NCBI RefSeq assembly: GCF_900116195.1
Contig: NZ_FOZW01000007.1
Location: 248,001 to 312,000 of the forward strand
Length of the DNA: 64,000 bases
Direction: 5' to 3'
Source of the DNA: Alloyangia pacifica
GTDB taxonomy: Bacteria; Pseudomonadota; Alphaproteobacteria; Rhodobacterales; Rhodobacteraceae
The position numbers were made by a program, and so were the translations under genes. Position 1 is the first letter of the stretch. The number at the start of each line of letters is the position of its first letter. The notes beneath the pieces were generated by a model. That model made no database searches and was not told where the DNA came from. It was given only the letters and a program-made list of their open reading frames with translations. Below, piece by piece: positions 34,864 through 44,697 of this stretch.

Positions 34864-36333
34864 CTAGCTCTGACTGCGGGGACGTGCAAGCGCCTGTGCG
34901 ATGCGCCCGACGCCCTCGGCGATGCGCTCCGAGGGGATCGAACTGTAGCCCAGGCGGTAGAAATTCCGCGGCGCATCGGGCCGCAGGAAGAAGGGCGCGC
35001 CGGGCTCGATCAGCACGCCGTCGCGCTGCAAATCGCTGGAAAGCTCGGCGGTATCGATCCCCTCGGGGGCCCGCATCCAGAAGGACGAGCCCCCATGGGC
35101 GGCAACGCCTGCGACCTCGAGCCCGGTGTCCCTGATTGCAGCTTCCATCACCTGCCGCCGCTCCCCCAGCGCGCGGCCGATTCGCCGCACGAGGCTGTCA
35201 TAATGACCGAGGCTCAGAAAATGGGCAGCGGTGCGCTGGATGTGCCCCGGCGGGTGGCGCAGCACCGAGGCGCGCAGAGCGCGGGCCTCGCGGATGAAGG
35301 GCGCGGCCCCGACGAGGTAGCCGAGCCGCAGCCCGGGAAACAGGGACTTGGAGAAGCTGCCGACATAGACCACCCGCCCGTCGCCATCGAGGCTCTTCAG
35401 CGCCGGGGTTGGGGGCTGCAGGTAGGCCATCTCGAACTCGTAGTCGTCCTCGACGATCACCGCCTCGAGCGCCCGCGCCCGCTCGAGCAGCGCGCGCCGC
35501 CGCGCCAGCGGCAGGGTGGCGCCACTAGGGCACTGGTGGCTGGGCGTGGTGAAGATTACGTCTGTGCCGTCCGGGACCGCCTCGGGCGGCAGCCCCTGCG
35601 CGTCGACCGCGACGGCCGAGAGCGCGCAGCCGGTCTGGCCGAGCAGCACGCGCAGCGCCGGGTAGCAGGGATCCTCCACCGCGGCCCGCCTGCCCGGAGA
35701 CAGGAGGATCTGACTCGCAAGCCAGAGCGCGTTCTGCGCGCCGAGGGTGATGAGCACTTCCTCGGGCCGGGCCTGGATGCCGCGCCGGGGCAGGGTCTGA
35801 CGGATTAGGAATTCGACCAGCTGCGGGTCGTCCCGGTCGTAATAGTCCTGAGTCAGCGCGCCGAAGTCCCGCGCCCCCAGCGCCTGCACCGCGCAGAGCC
35901 GCCAGTTGGCATGGTCGAAGAGTTTCGGATCGGCCTGCCCGTAGATGAAGGGATAGCGATAGCTGGCCCAGTCGGCGGGCCGCTCGGGGACCGCGCCCGC
36001 CGCGAAGCGCCGCCCCATGGCGCGTTGCCAGTCGACCCGCTCGGCGCGCGGCGTCTCGGGGAAATCCGGCGGCTCCGGCGCGCCCTCGGAGATGTAGTAG
36101 CCCGAGCGATCGCGGGAGCTGAGGTAGTCGGAGGCCTGCAGCTCGGTATAGGCCAGCGAGACGGTGATCCGGCTGACCCCGAGATGCGCCGCCAGCCGCC
36201 GCGTCGAGGGCATCTTCTCGCCGCGCCGGAACCGGCCGGAGAGCACGCCCTCGGCCACCATCTGCTGGATCCGCGCCTGCAGCGTGCCCTGATCGCCGGG
36301 GCGCAGGAAGAAGGTCTCGACCGGGATTGCCAT
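34864..36333 (-). CDS. MocR-type transcriptional regulator (GntR HTH fused to aminotransferase-like domain)
   Basis: PLP-dependent regulator of 489 residues. The N-terminal GntR winged helix (about 15-85; RIQQMVAEGVLSGRFRRGEKMPSTRRLAAHLGVSRITVSLAYTELQ) is fused to a fold-type I aminotransferase-like domain (about 120-480) with VIVEDDYEFEMAY and the PLP-lysine motif YVGSFSKSLFPGLRLGYLV. MocR proteins sense PLP or amines; PdxR controls vitamin B6 synthesis, whereas others control GABA, taurine or ectoine genes. No obvious divergent target lies next to it; 36334-36535 upstream is filled by repeats. Confidence 0.92.
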   Translation of the reverse strand: MAIPVETFFLRPGDQGTLQARIQQMVAEGVLSGRFRRGEKMPSTRRLAAHLGVSRITVSLAYTELQASDYLSSRDRSGYYISEGAPEPPDFPETPRAERVDWQRAMGRRFAAGAVPERPADWASYRYPFIYGQADPKLFDHANWRLCAVQALGARDFGALTQDYYDRDDPQLVEFLIRQTLPRRGIQARPEEVLITLGAQNALWLASQILLSPGRRAAVEDPCYPALRVLLGQTGCALSAVAVDAQGLPPEAVPDGTDVIFTTPSHQCPSGATLPLARRRALLERARALEAVIVEDDYEFEMAYLQPPTPALKSLDGDGRVVYVGSFSKSLFPGLRLGYLVGAAPFIREARALRASVLRHPPGHIQRTAAHFLSLGHYDSLVRRIGRALGERRQVMEAAIRDTGLEVAGVAAHGGSSFWMRAPEGIDTAELSSDLQRDGVLIEPGAPFFLRPDAPRNFYRLGYSSIPSERIAEGVGRIAQALARPRSQS

Positions 36334-36382
36334 CGGGGCACTCTATAGCGCGCGTCGGAGAGGGGAAGGGAGAAGGAAGAAA

Positions 36383-36520
36383 GGGGGGCGCTGCCCCCCT
36401 CGGCGCTGCGCGCCTCACCCCCCGGGATATTTCTACCATGTGGAAGCCGGGAGTGTCCGTCGCTTCCACATGTTCCAAATATCCCCGCCGGAGGCAGGCC
36501 GTGCGGCGCCGCGCGCGCGG
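36383..36520. repeat. Dispersed intergenic repeat, two facing copies (C1, C2) joined by an inverted repeat
   Basis: C1 on the minus strand begins GAAATATCCCGGGGGG near 36433 and ends in a GGGGGGC/GCCCCCC hairpin near 36384; C2 on the plus strand begins AAATATCCCCGCCGGAG at 36477. Between them, arms of 24 bases (36424-36447 and 36462-36485) are inverted with few mismatches and include ATGTGGAAGC/GCTTCCACAT. Located between the MocR and yggS genes. Confidence 0.65.
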
Positions 36521-36535
36521 CGCCGGGGCAGGGGC

Positions 36536-37189
36536 TCAGGAGTAGTCGCGTTCGCCGAAGATCGCCGAACCGACCCGCACATGGGTGGCGCCGAGGGCGA
36601 TGGCCTCTTCGAAATCCGAACTCATGCCCATCGACAGCCCCTCGAGCCCGTTGCGCGCGGCGATCTTGCCGAGCAGTGCGAAGTGCAGGCTCGGGGTCTC
36701 GTCCACCGGCGGGATGCACATCAGCCCCTTGAGCGGCAGGTCGAGATCGCGCACCTCCTTGATGAAGGCGTCGGCCTCGGCGGGCAGGATGCCGGCCTTC
36801 TGCTCTTCCTCGCCGGTGTTGACTTGCACGAAGAGATCGGGGCACTGGCCCAGCTCCTGCGCCAGCCGCGCCAGCGTGGTCGCGAGCTTGGGCCGGTCGA
36901 CCGAGTGGATCGCCGAGAAGAGCTGCATCGCCTGCCGCGCCTTGTTGCTCTGCAGCGGGCCGATGAGGTGGACCTCGGCGTCGGGAAAACGCTCCTGGAA
37001 GGCGGGCCACTTGCCGGCGGCCTCCTGCACCTTGTTCTCGCCGAAGAGTCGGTGCCCTGCTTCGAGCACGGCTTCGACCCGCGCGTTAGGCTGCACCTTG
37101 CTGACTGCGATCAGCTGTGCCGAGCCGGGGGCGCGGCCGGCAAGTTTCTCGGCCTTGGCGATGCGCGCCTTGATGTCGATCAGTCCCAT
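36536..37189 (-). CDS. YggS family PLP homeostasis protein
   Basis: PLP-binding protein (PLPBP/COG0325) of 217 residues that buffers pyridoxal phosphate and has no known catalysis. The lysine is K31 (LIAVSKVQPNA); HLIGPLQSNKARQAM, VQVNTGEEEQKAG, GLMCIPP and GLSMGMSSDFEEAIALGATHVRVGSAIFG are all family blocks. I chose the ATG at 37189; an earlier in-frame start would lie deep in the upstream gene. It overlaps the 3' end of the sulfotransferase gene by 10 bases and is probably cotranscribed with it. Confidence 0.95.
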   Translation of the reverse strand: MGLIDIKARIAKAEKLAGRAPGSAQLIAVSKVQPNARVEAVLEAGHRLFGENKVQEAAGKWPAFQERFPDAEVHLIGPLQSNKARQAMQLFSAIHSVDRPKLATTLARLAQELGQCPDLFVQVNTGEEEQKAGILPAEADAFIKEVRDLDLPLKGLMCIPPVDETPSLHFALLGKIAARNGLEGLSMGMSSDFEEAIALGATHVRVGSAIFGERDYS

Positions 37190-38646
37190 GATTCCTCTCC
37201 CCAGGCCTCGATAAACGGCGCCAGTTCGGTTTCGTATTTCTTCCATGCCTGTGCCGAGCCGCGGTAGATCGGCTGCCGCGCCTGGCTGACGCTGAGCGTC
37301 TTCACCGCGCCCTGCGCCTCATGCGAGTTGAGGCAGGCGGGGTCCCAGTCGAGCCCCGCCGCGGCGACAAGCGCGCGAGACTGGGGTTCGGGATCGTCCA
37401 CCAGCGCCTCGTAGCGGATCTCGTGGATGCGGCCGGGCAGCGCCGTCTTCCAATGCGCGACGTTGCCGCGGAAGCGCTTGATCGAGGTGGCGATCTCGGC
37501 AAGGTCGCAGGCGTAGCGATGGGTGCCAAGCGCGAAATGGTTCTTGTAGATCGACAGGGCGATGTCGCGCGGATCGCGATGCACCACGATGATCTTTGCG
37601 CCGGGCAGGGCGTGATCCAGCAGGCCGAAGATCAGGTGGCAGAGGATTGACTTGTCCGTGAAGGCGCCGCTGGTCCGGCCGGTGTCGCGCGCCGCGAGAC
37701 GCATGTAGTGATCGGCGAAGGCCTGCACCCGGGCCGGCGGTTCGGCGGCGATCGGGCGCATCAGCTCGCCGGCACCGAAGTAGCCGTAGGAGAGCTTCAG
37801 CGCGTGGCCGAGTTCGCCGCCCGCGCTCACCTCGGGGTGTGCGCCGAGGATGCGCTCGACCAGCGTCGTGCCGGAACGCGGCATGCCGGTGACGAAGATC
37901 GGACGCAGCGCGGGGGCACTGGCCGAAGCCGGTGCGAGCCCCGCCTGCGCCTTGCGCACGGTGGCGAACTCGCGGGCCTGGGCGGCGTTATCGAAGGGCG
38001 CAGCCTTGCGCTGCAGGGCGTTGGCACGGGTGAGATAGGCGAAGACCTTGCCGGTCTGGCCGGTCTCTTCCATCGCCTTGGACAGGGCAAAGCCGAGGTG
38101 CATGCGCTGGCGGTCGGGCAGGTCGCGTTTCCCCCAGAGCTTTTCCATGGCGCGCAGCAACGGATCGCCCGCGGTCAGCTTCTTGGTGGCGAGGAAGATG
38201 CGGTAGAGCTCGGTCTCGTTCGGGTGCCGCTTGATCAGCGCGCGGAACAGCGTCTCGGCCTCGTCGAACCGCCCCAGGAGCTGCAGGTAGTGCGCCTTGT
38301 CGGCGCGGGGCTTGATGTCCCTGGGGTCGGCCGCGATCTGCCGGTCGAGCGCGGCCAGTGCGGCGTCGGAGCGGCCGAGCGCGCGGTAGCGCTGGATGGC
38401 GGTGGCCAGCAGCTTGGGGTCGGTCGGTGCAAGCTCGAGAGCGTGGTCGAGATGACGCAGGCAGGCGTCGCGGTCGCCCTGTTCGTAGCAGATCTGCGAC
38501 AGCTGCAGCGCGAGATCGGCGCGCGCGGGTTCGGTCGCCAGAACCTGCTCGAGCGCGGCGCGGGCCGTGCCGAGGCGACCCTGTGCGAGGGCGGGGCGGA
38601 CCGATTTCAGGAGCGCCGCCTTACGCGCGGCTGAAAGGGGGAGCAT
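37180..38646 (-). CDS. TPR-containing sulfotransferase family protein
   Basis: A 488-residue two-part protein. Residues 10-160 are tetratricopeptide-like helices (ARADLALQLSQICYEQGDRDACLRHLDHALELAPTDP and repeats). Residues about 245-480 are a PAPS-dependent sulfotransferase domain with the 5'-phosphosulfate loop VTGMPRSGTT at 253-262 and the 3'-phosphate region VVHRDPRDIALSIYKNHF. Such fusions occur widely in marine alphaproteobacteria, but the acceptor is unknown. No signal peptide. Overlaps yggS downstream. Confidence 0.88.
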   Translation of the reverse strand: MLPLSAARKAALLKSVRPALAQGRLGTARAALEQVLATEPARADLALQLSQICYEQGDRDACLRHLDHALELAPTDPKLLATAIQRYRALGRSDAALAALDRQIAADPRDIKPRADKAHYLQLLGRFDEAETLFRALIKRHPNETELYRIFLATKKLTAGDPLLRAMEKLWGKRDLPDRQRMHLGFALSKAMEETGQTGKVFAYLTRANALQRKAAPFDNAAQAREFATVRKAQAGLAPASASAPALRPIFVTGMPRSGTTLVERILGAHPEVSAGGELGHALKLSYGYFGAGELMRPIAAEPPARVQAFADHYMRLAARDTGRTSGAFTDKSILCHLIFGLLDHALPGAKIIVVHRDPRDIALSIYKNHFALGTHRYACDLAEIATSIKRFRGNVAHWKTALPGRIHEIRYEALVDDPEPQSRALVAAAGLDWDPACLNSHEAQGAVKTLSVSQARQPIYRGSAQAWKKYETELAPFIEAWGEESWD

Positions 38647-38696
38647 GGGGGGGCCTGTGCTTGGGGCGGATGCCGCCGTTTTGCCCGGTGAGCGGG

Positions 38697-38728
38697 CAAA
38701 AGAAAAGAGCGGGCCGAAGCCCGCTCTT
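38697..38728 (-). terminator. Rho-independent terminator of the porin gene
   Basis: Stem of 10 bp (38705-38714 and 38719-38728) with a CGAA loop; on the minus strand it is followed by TTCTTTT-type sequence, 28 bases past the porin stop. Confidence 0.85.
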
Positions 38729-38755
38729 CCCTGATCGTTCCAATCTCGGGTGAGA

Positions 38756-39760
38756 TTAGAAGTTCATGCGCAGGCCGAGCGACCAGGTGTTGTCGTCTTC
38801 GCTAACCGACTCGTCGTCTGCGTTGGTGAAGTCCACATCCGACCAGCCGTAGCCGAAGCGGGCTTCGAGACCGCCACCGAGGTCGTAGGAAGCTGCGACA
38901 CCCCAGCCGGACAGCTCGTCGTCGCCCAGGTCGTACTGGCCCCAGTTCACGCCGATCGCCAGCGCGTTCATCTCGTAGCCGAAGCCGACACCGTAGTGCT
39001 GCAGATCGTCGTCCACACCATCGATGTCCATGTTCGAGTAGGTTGCGCCCAGCGACAGGCCGTTGGCGAAGCCACCGGTCACTGCGACCGAGGTCACCGA
39101 AGCTGCGTCGGACACGGTCTGGTAGCCGAGGCCGGCGGTCATGTCGATCGCTGCGAGCTCGCCGTTCCAGGACACACCGAGGGCCCAGATGGTGTCGCCG
39201 ATGTCTTCGACTTCGTTGCCGTCATCGATTTGTTCTGCCGATGCCGAGATGGTGAAATCGCTGATCGCGTAGTCGACGCGAGCGATCTGGCCGTCGCCGA
39301 AGCCGTCGAGGCTGAGGCCCACGGTGCCTTCGATGTCGTCGAGGTCGCTGATGCCGTCCGAGTGGTTGAAGCCGAGGTGCGACGTTTCATCGTCGGCCAG
39401 CGAACCGCCGGCGAGCGCCAGTTCCGGGACGCGAGCGTCGAGAGCACCGTCGGTGTCACCCATGGTCAGGGTCAGGCCGCCGTAGGACACGAAGATGGCT
39501 TCGCCGCCCTGGGTCGCCGGGCCGAAGGCACCCGACGGATCACCGTCCGACTCGTCGAGGTCGACGTTGGCACCGAAGACGAGGCCGTTGTCTGCTTCAC
39601 CCGACATGGTGAAGGTGACGTCGATGTCGGTGAAGAACTGGGTTTCATTTTCGTAGCCGGCGTAAACACCCATCTCGGCCATACCGGTGAGCGTGACTTC
39701 TGCCGCGGCGACGCCTGCGGTTGCAACCAGCGCGGTGGAAGCAAACAGAATCTTTTTCAT
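38756..39760 (-). CDS. Outer-membrane porin
   Basis: A 334-residue general porin of the Rhodobacter type. The signal peptide is residues 1-20 (MKKILFASTALVATAGVAAA); the mature protein starts EVTLTGMAEMGVYAGYE and consists of short alternating strands with many Asp/Glu and turns, and it ends in Phe (LGLRMNF), the outer-membrane assembly signal. It is strongly acidic, which fits a marine host. The ATG at 39760 has AGGG seven bases upstream. It has its own terminator and a long AT-richer leader, consistent with high monocistronic expression. Confidence 0.92.
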   Translation of the reverse strand: MKKILFASTALVATAGVAAAEVTLTGMAEMGVYAGYENETQFFTDIDVTFTMSGEADNGLVFGANVDLDESDGDPSGAFGPATQGGEAIFVSYGGLTLTMGDTDGALDARVPELALAGGSLADDETSHLGFNHSDGISDLDDIEGTVGLSLDGFGDGQIARVDYAISDFTISASAEQIDDGNEVEDIGDTIWALGVSWNGELAAIDMTAGLGYQTVSDAASVTSVAVTGGFANGLSLGATYSNMDIDGVDDDLQHYGVGFGYEMNALAIGVNWGQYDLGDDELSGWGVAASYDLGGGLEARFGYGWSDVDFTNADDESVSEDDNTWSLGLRMNF

Positions 39761-40050
39761 TGTATCCCTCATGTGTTCTAAGGCACGTACCAATCCGGAT
39801 AGCCCGGCCTTGATGGGCACTTCTATGCGCTCGGCCCGGACGTTCTGGCAACCCGTCGCTAGGGCAGGCACCCACGAAGCGAACCAGTGATGCCCAATTG
39901 CCACAAAAATATCACGGGGGTTTCAAGTCGATGCCGCTGCGTTCCGGCGGCTCCGGGCGCGCGTCCGGACGGCGGGATTGACGGCTTGTGATACGCGGTG
40001 CCGCCGAGTATGCAGGAGCAAAGACGCGGACGGGCAGGAGCTTGGGTTTC

Positions 40051-40548
40051 ATGGAATATAAGCGGTTTGCAAAGGGCTTTGTGCTGCTCGCAGGGGCGCT
40101 GGTCTTGGCGGCATGCGGGCAGAGCGAAACGCGGCAGCCAGTTCAGACCCGGTCGGCCGATGAGATCGCGGCCGCTGAAATTTACGGCGCCGAGGGCGCG
40201 CCCGAGTCGACCATCTGGGACATTTTCAAGGCAAAGCCGGATGCCGGTCGCGTCGGGGCTGTGAACAAGTACATCTGGAACGCTTCGCTGCAGGTGCTGG
40301 ACTTCCTGCCGGTGGAAAGCGTCGATCCGTTCACCGGGGTTATCACCACCGGATACGGCACGCCCCCGGGCGGCGGTACCGCCTATCGCGCCACGATCCT
40401 CGTGTCCGACCCGGCGCTGGACGCGCGCTCGCTGAATGTCGCCCTGATGACTCGCTCGGGCCCTGCCAGTGCGTCGGCGGTGCACGCGGTGGAGGATGCG
40501 ATCCTGACCCGCGCCCGGCAGCTCCGGGCGGTCGACAGCAAGATCTGA
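40051..40548 (+). CDS. DUF3576 family lipoprotein
   Basis: A 165-residue protein with a lipoprotein signal (lipobox LVLAAC, about residue 25) and the DUF3576 body: ESTIWDIFKAKPDAGRVGAVNKYIWNASLQVLDFLPVESVDPFTGVITTGYGTPPGGGTAYRAT. The family is common in alphaproteobacteria and its role is unknown. GGAG lies 11 bases before the ATG at 40051. Upstream to the porin start (39761-40050) I see no other gene. A very strong terminator follows. Confidence 0.87.
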   Translation: MEYKRFAKGFVLLAGALVLAACGQSETRQPVQTRSADEIAAAEIYGAEGAPESTIWDIFKAKPDAGRVGAVNKYIWNASLQVLDFLPVESVDPFTGVITTGYGTPPGGGTAYRATILVSDPALDARSLNVALMTRSGPASASAVHAVEDAILTRARQLRAVDSKI

Positions 40549-40566
40549 TCTGGGCGTCCGAGAGAT

Positions 40567-40600
40567 ACAAAGGGCCCGGGCAGTTGCCCGGGCCCTTTGT
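40567..40600. terminator. Very strong bidirectional hairpin terminator
   Basis: A perfect 16-bp inverted repeat (40567-40582 and 40585-40600) 18 bases after the DUF3576 gene; it begins ACAAAGGG and ends CCCTTTGT, so both strands can end in T-rich sequence. Confidence 0.9.
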
Positions 40601-40643
40601 GTTTCGCGATCTGGGCACGCTGCGATCGGCAGCCCCGCCGTTG

Positions 40644-41903
40644 TCAGTCCCTTGGCTGACGCGGCTCCAGTGCGGCGAGGCGGTTGACCCAGTCGATGTG
40701 CCTCGGAAGGCAGTGGCTGCGCAGATCGTAGTTGGCCCGGACATGCGCGCGCGCGGCGCTGCCCAGCCGGGCCCGTGTCTCGGGCGCGTCGAGCAGGGTG
40801 CAGAGCCGGTCGACCAGCGCGGCGCGGTCGAAGAAATCCACCATCCAGCCGGTCTCGTCCTCGGTCAGCGCCTCGCGCACCGGGGCCGTATCGCTGGCGA
40901 GGATGGCGCAGCCGGCGCTCATCGCCTCGAGCAGCGACCAGCTCAGCACGAAGGGGTAGGTGAGATAGACGTGCACGCGGCTCACCTGCATCATCGACAG
41001 GAATCGCTCGTAGGGCACGCGGCCGAGGAAATGTACCCGCGCCCAGTCCGCGTCCGGAATCTCGCCCCGCACCTCGTCGATGAAGATCTGCTTCCAGCTC
41101 TTGCCGTCCGGCGGCTTGGCCCCGTAGCTCACGTCGTCGCCGCCGATCAGGGTGATCTGCGCATCGGGGCGCCGGCGCAGGATCTCGGGCAGGGCGCGCA
41201 TGAACACGTGGTAGCCGCGGTAGGGCTCGAGGTTGCGATTGATGAAGGTGATCACCTCGTCGTCGCGGGTCAGCACGCGGCCGTTCCCCAGTTCGAGCCG
41301 CGCCTCCGGGTTGGGCCGGACAAGCTCGGTGTCGATGCCGTCATGCGCGATCGTCAGCCGGTCCTGCCAATTCCCGGGAAAGGTGCTCGCCTGGAACCGG
41401 GTCGGGCTGATGCCCGCGTCCATGACTTCCTCGTGCAGGCGGTTGTTGAGGTTCTTCATTCGCAGGCGCTGCGCGTCGCCGATCGTGGTCTTGGACGAGA
41501 ATTCCGGGTCGAAGGTGACGAAGTCCGGCGTGGTGCGATGGTAGAGCTCGCAATAAAGGCCGAGACGGGCGCGCGGCCAAACATCCTTGAGGAACAGGCT
41601 TTCGCCCCAGCCGTGATGCGCCAGAATCACGTCGGGCTCGTAGCCATTCTTCCTAAGCGCGAGCGCGGCGTTGCAGCAACTCGAGCCGCGCAGGATCTTG
41701 GTCTCGAAGTCGGTCAGGTAGGGGTGGATGTCCCTGGTGCTGCTGCCGCGGATCTCATAGGGCAGGACGCGGACACCATTCCAGTGCGTCGGTTCCTTGA
41801 CCTTCGGGGTGAGCGCGGTGACCTCATGGCCGAGCCGCACGAGTTCGGGCGCGACATGCTTGTATTGGCCGGGGAAATTCTGGTGGATGCAAAGTATTTT
41901 CAT
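40644..41903 (-). CDS. Glycosyltransferase family 4 protein
   Basis: GT-B fold glycosyltransferase of 419 residues. The N-terminal half (MKILCIHQNFPGQYKHVAPELVRLGHEVTALTP ... DVILAHHGWGESLFLKDVWPRARLGLYCELYH) is the acceptor domain; the C-terminal half has RNLEPYRGYHVFMRALPEILRRRPDAQITLIGGDD and the nucleotide-sugar motif YPFVLSWSLLEAMSAGCAILASDTAPVRE. No membrane helix. It stands alone, so neither sugar nor acceptor can be named; cell-surface polysaccharide is likely. The 223 bases to leuS on the other strand hold no gene. Confidence 0.9.
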   Translation of the reverse strand: MKILCIHQNFPGQYKHVAPELVRLGHEVTALTPKVKEPTHWNGVRVLPYEIRGSSTRDIHPYLTDFETKILRGSSCCNAALALRKNGYEPDVILAHHGWGESLFLKDVWPRARLGLYCELYHRTTPDFVTFDPEFSSKTTIGDAQRLRMKNLNNRLHEEVMDAGISPTRFQASTFPGNWQDRLTIAHDGIDTELVRPNPEARLELGNGRVLTRDDEVITFINRNLEPYRGYHVFMRALPEILRRRPDAQITLIGGDDVSYGAKPPDGKSWKQIFIDEVRGEIPDADWARVHFLGRVPYERFLSMMQVSRVHVYLTYPFVLSWSLLEAMSAGCAILASDTAPVREALTEDETGWMVDFFDRAALVDRLCTLLDAPETRARLGSAARAHVRANYDLRSHCLPRHIDWVNRLAALEPRQPRD

Positions 41904-42126
41904 GATCAACGGTAAAAGCTTTCTGTCCGCCCAGATTGTTCCACGCGTGCCGTCCCCTGCCTATTAGGAAACCGCTTGCGGCCGAAATTTGCCATGCAGA
42001 GGTTGCTGAAATGTCGCCAACCGGGTCCGCCCGACGGGCCCCGGTACTGGACGTCCGGCGGGGCCTGCCCTATCACCCGCCTTGACCTATCCGCATCGAC
42101 CCATCCGCTCCGAGGGACAAGAGATT

Positions 42127-44697
42127 ATGTCGCGCTACGACCCCGCCACGATCGAGCCAAAATGGCAGGCCGCCTGGGAAGACGCCCTGACCTTCAAGGC
42201 CACCCGCTCGGCCGACAAGCCGAAGTACTACGTGCTCGAGATGTTCCCCTATCCGTCGGGCCGCATCCACATCGGCCACGTGCGGAACTACACGATGGGC
42301 GACGTGATTGCCCGCTACAAGAAGCAGAACGGCTTCAACGTGCTGCACCCGATGGGCTTCGACGCCTTCGGCATGCCGGCCGAGAACGCCGCCATGGCCT
42401 CGGGCGGTCACCCCAAGGACTGGACCTATTCCAACATCGACACGATGGTGGAGCAGATGAAGCCGCTGGGCTTCGGGCTCGACTGGTCGCGCATGTTCGC
42501 CACCTGCGATCCGGAATACTACGGCCAGCAGCAGGCGCTGTTCCTCGATATGCTGGAAGAGGGCCTCGTCTACCGCAAGAACGCCGTGGTGAACTGGGAT
42601 CCGGTCGACATGACCGTGCTCGCCAACGAGCAGGTGGAGAACGGCCGCGGCTGGCGCTCGGGCGCGCTGGTCGAGCGCAAGGAGCTCACCCAGTGGTTCT
42701 TCAAGATCTCGGACTTCTCGGGCGAGCTGCTCGACGCGCTCGACACGCTCGATGACTGGCCCGCCAAGGTAAAGCTGATGCAGGCGAACTGGATCGGCCG
42801 CTCGCGCGGGCTGCAGTTCTCCTTCGACATGCTCAATGGCCCCGAGGGCTTCAACAAGATCGAGTGCTACACCACCCGTCCCGACACGCTGCACGGCGCG
42901 TCCTTCGTCGGCATTTCACCCGACCACCCGCTCGCCAAGGAGCTGGAGCAGGGCAACCCCGAGCTCGCCGCCTTCGTCGCCGAGTGCCGCCGCATGGGCA
43001 CCTCGGAAGAGGAGTTGGAAAAGGCCGAGAAGCGCGGCTTCGACACCGGCCTCAAGGTGCGTCACCCGTTCGACCCGAGCTGGGAGCTGCCGGTCTATAT
43101 CGCCAACTTCATCCTCATGGACTACGGAACCGGCGCGATCTTCGGCTGCCCGGGCCACGACCAGCGCGACCACGACTTCTGCAGCAAGTACGGCCTGCCG
43201 ATCGTCGAGACCTTCGTCCCGCTCGAGGGCGAGATCGACATCCAGGCCGAGCCTTTCGTCCCCGCCAAGACCGAGAAGGTGCGCTACACGCGTCTCGTCG
43301 CCGGGGCCGAAGTGCAGACCGGCGAGGAGGGCGTCAACGCCGCCGTCGACTTCTGCGAGAAGAACGGCATCGGCGAGGGCGTGACCAAGTACCGCCTCCG
43401 CGACTGGGGCCTGTCGCGTCAGCGCTACTGGGGCTGCCCGATTCCCGTGGTCCATTGCGAGGCCTGCGGCGTGGTGCCCGAGAAGAAGGAAAACCTGCCG
43501 ATCAGCCTGCCCTACGACGAGGACGGCAAGGCAATCGACTTCTCGGTGCCCGGCAACCCGCTCGACCGTCACCCCTCGTGGCGTGCCTGTTCCTGCCCGT
43601 CCTGCGGTGCGCCGGCTCGGCGTGAGACCGACACGATGGACACTTTCGTCGATTCGAGCTGGTACTTCGCCCGCTTCACCTCGCCGCGCGCCGACACGCC
43701 GATCGACATGGCCGAGGCCGAGTACTGGATGAACGTCGACCAGTACATCGGCGGCATCGAGCACGCGATCCTGCACCTGCTCTACTCGCGTTTCTTCGCC
43801 CGGGCGATGCAGCTCACCGGCCACCTGCCCGAAAAGAGCAAGGAGCCGTTCAACGCGCTCTTCACGCAGGGCATGGTGACCCACGCGATCTACCAGACTC
43901 GCAATGCCGACGGTCGCCCGGTCTACCACTATCCCGAAGCAGTCGAGCTGAAGGACGGTAAGGGCTATCTCGAGGATGGCACCGAGGTCGAGATCATCCC
44001 CTCGGCCAAGATGTCGAAGTCGAAGAACAACGTGGTCGACCCGGTGGCGATCATCGGCCAGTACGGCGCCGACACCGCGCGTTGGTTCGTGCTGTCGGAC
44101 AGCCCGCCGGAGCGGGACGTGGAATGGACGGCCTCGGGCGCCGAGGCAGCGTCCAAGCACCTCGCGCGGGTCTACCGCATCGCCGCAGAAATCGCCGAGT
44201 CGGACGCGCCTGAAAGCGCCGACGACAAGGCCCTGCTGCGCGAGATGCACAAGGCGATCCACGACGTGACCATGGGCGTCGAGAGCTTCGGCTTCAACGC
44301 GGCCATCGCCAAGCTCTACGCCTTCACCGGCGTGCTCGGCAAATCGCAGGCGGGCGCCGTGGCCAAGAAGGAGGCGGCCAGGGTCCTCGCGCAGCTCATG
44401 TCGCCGATGACCCCGCACCTGTCGGAGGAGATCTGGCAGCTGCTGGGCGGCGAGGGCCTCATCGCAAACGCCGTGTGGCCCAAGGCCGACGAGGCGATGC
44501 TGGTCGAGGACAGCGTCACCCTGCCGATCCAGGTGAACGGCAAGCGCCGCGGAGAACTCACCGTTCCCAAGGACATGGCCAAGGAAGAGATTGAAAAACT
44601 CGTCCTTGCGCACGAAGCTGTAGTGCGGACTCTCGAAGGGGCCGCCCCGAAGAAGCTCATCGTTGTGCCTGGCCGGATCGTCAATGTGGTCGCTTGA
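42127..44697 (+). CDS. leuS: Leucyl-tRNA synthetase
   Basis: Class I synthetase of 856 residues with proofreading. The HIGH motif is [16 protein letters not shown] near residue 46; the editing domain (about 225-420) includes [23 protein letters not shown] and the metal/fold motif [12 protein letters not shown]; the KMSKS loop is [13 protein letters not shown] near residue 633. A Cys-rich zinc insert is visible (HCEACGVV and [10 protein letters not shown]). The ATG at 42127 is preceded by GGGACAAGAG. The 3' end overlaps lptE by 14 bases, the conserved leuS-lptE-holA order of proteobacteria. Confidence 0.97.
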   Translation: MSRYDPATIEPKWQAAWEDALTFKATRSADKPKYYVLEMFPYPSGRIHIGHVRNYTMGDVIARYKKQNGFNVLHPMGFDAFGMPAENAAMASGGHPKDWTYSNIDTMVEQMKPLGFGLDWSRMFATCDPEYYGQQQALFLDMLEEGLVYRKNAVVNWDPVDMTVLANEQVENGRGWRSGALVERKELTQWFFKISDFSGELLDALDTLDDWPAKVKLMQANWIGRSRGLQFSFDMLNGPEGFNKIECYTTRPDTLHGASFVGISPDHPLAKELEQGNPELAAFVAECRRMGTSEEELEKAEKRGFDTGLKVRHPFDPSWELPVYIANFILMDYGTGAIFGCPGHDQRDHDFCSKYGLPIVETFVPLEGEIDIQAEPFVPAKTEKVRYTRLVAGAEVQTGEEGVNAAVDFCEKNGIGEGVTKYRLRDWGLSRQRYWGCPIPVVHCEACGVVPEKKENLPISLPYDEDGKAIDFSVPGNPLDRHPSWRACSCPSCGAPARRETDTMDTFVDSSWYFARFTSPRADTPIDMAEAEYWMNVDQYIGGIEHAILHLLYSRFFARAMQLTGHLPEKSKEPFNALFTQGMVTHAIYQTRNADGRPVYHYPEAVELKDGKGYLEDGTEVEIIPSAKMSKSKNNVVDPVAIIGQYGADTARWFVLSDSPPERDVEWTASGAEAASKHLARVYRIAAEIAESDAPESADDKALLREMHKAIHDVTMGVESFGFNAAIAKLYAFTGVLGKSQAGAVAKKEAARVLAQLMSPMTPHLSEEIWQLLGGEGLIANAVWPKADEAMLVEDSVTLPIQVNGKRRGELTVPKDMAKEEIEKLVLAHEAVVRTLEGAAPKKLIVVPGRIVNVVA

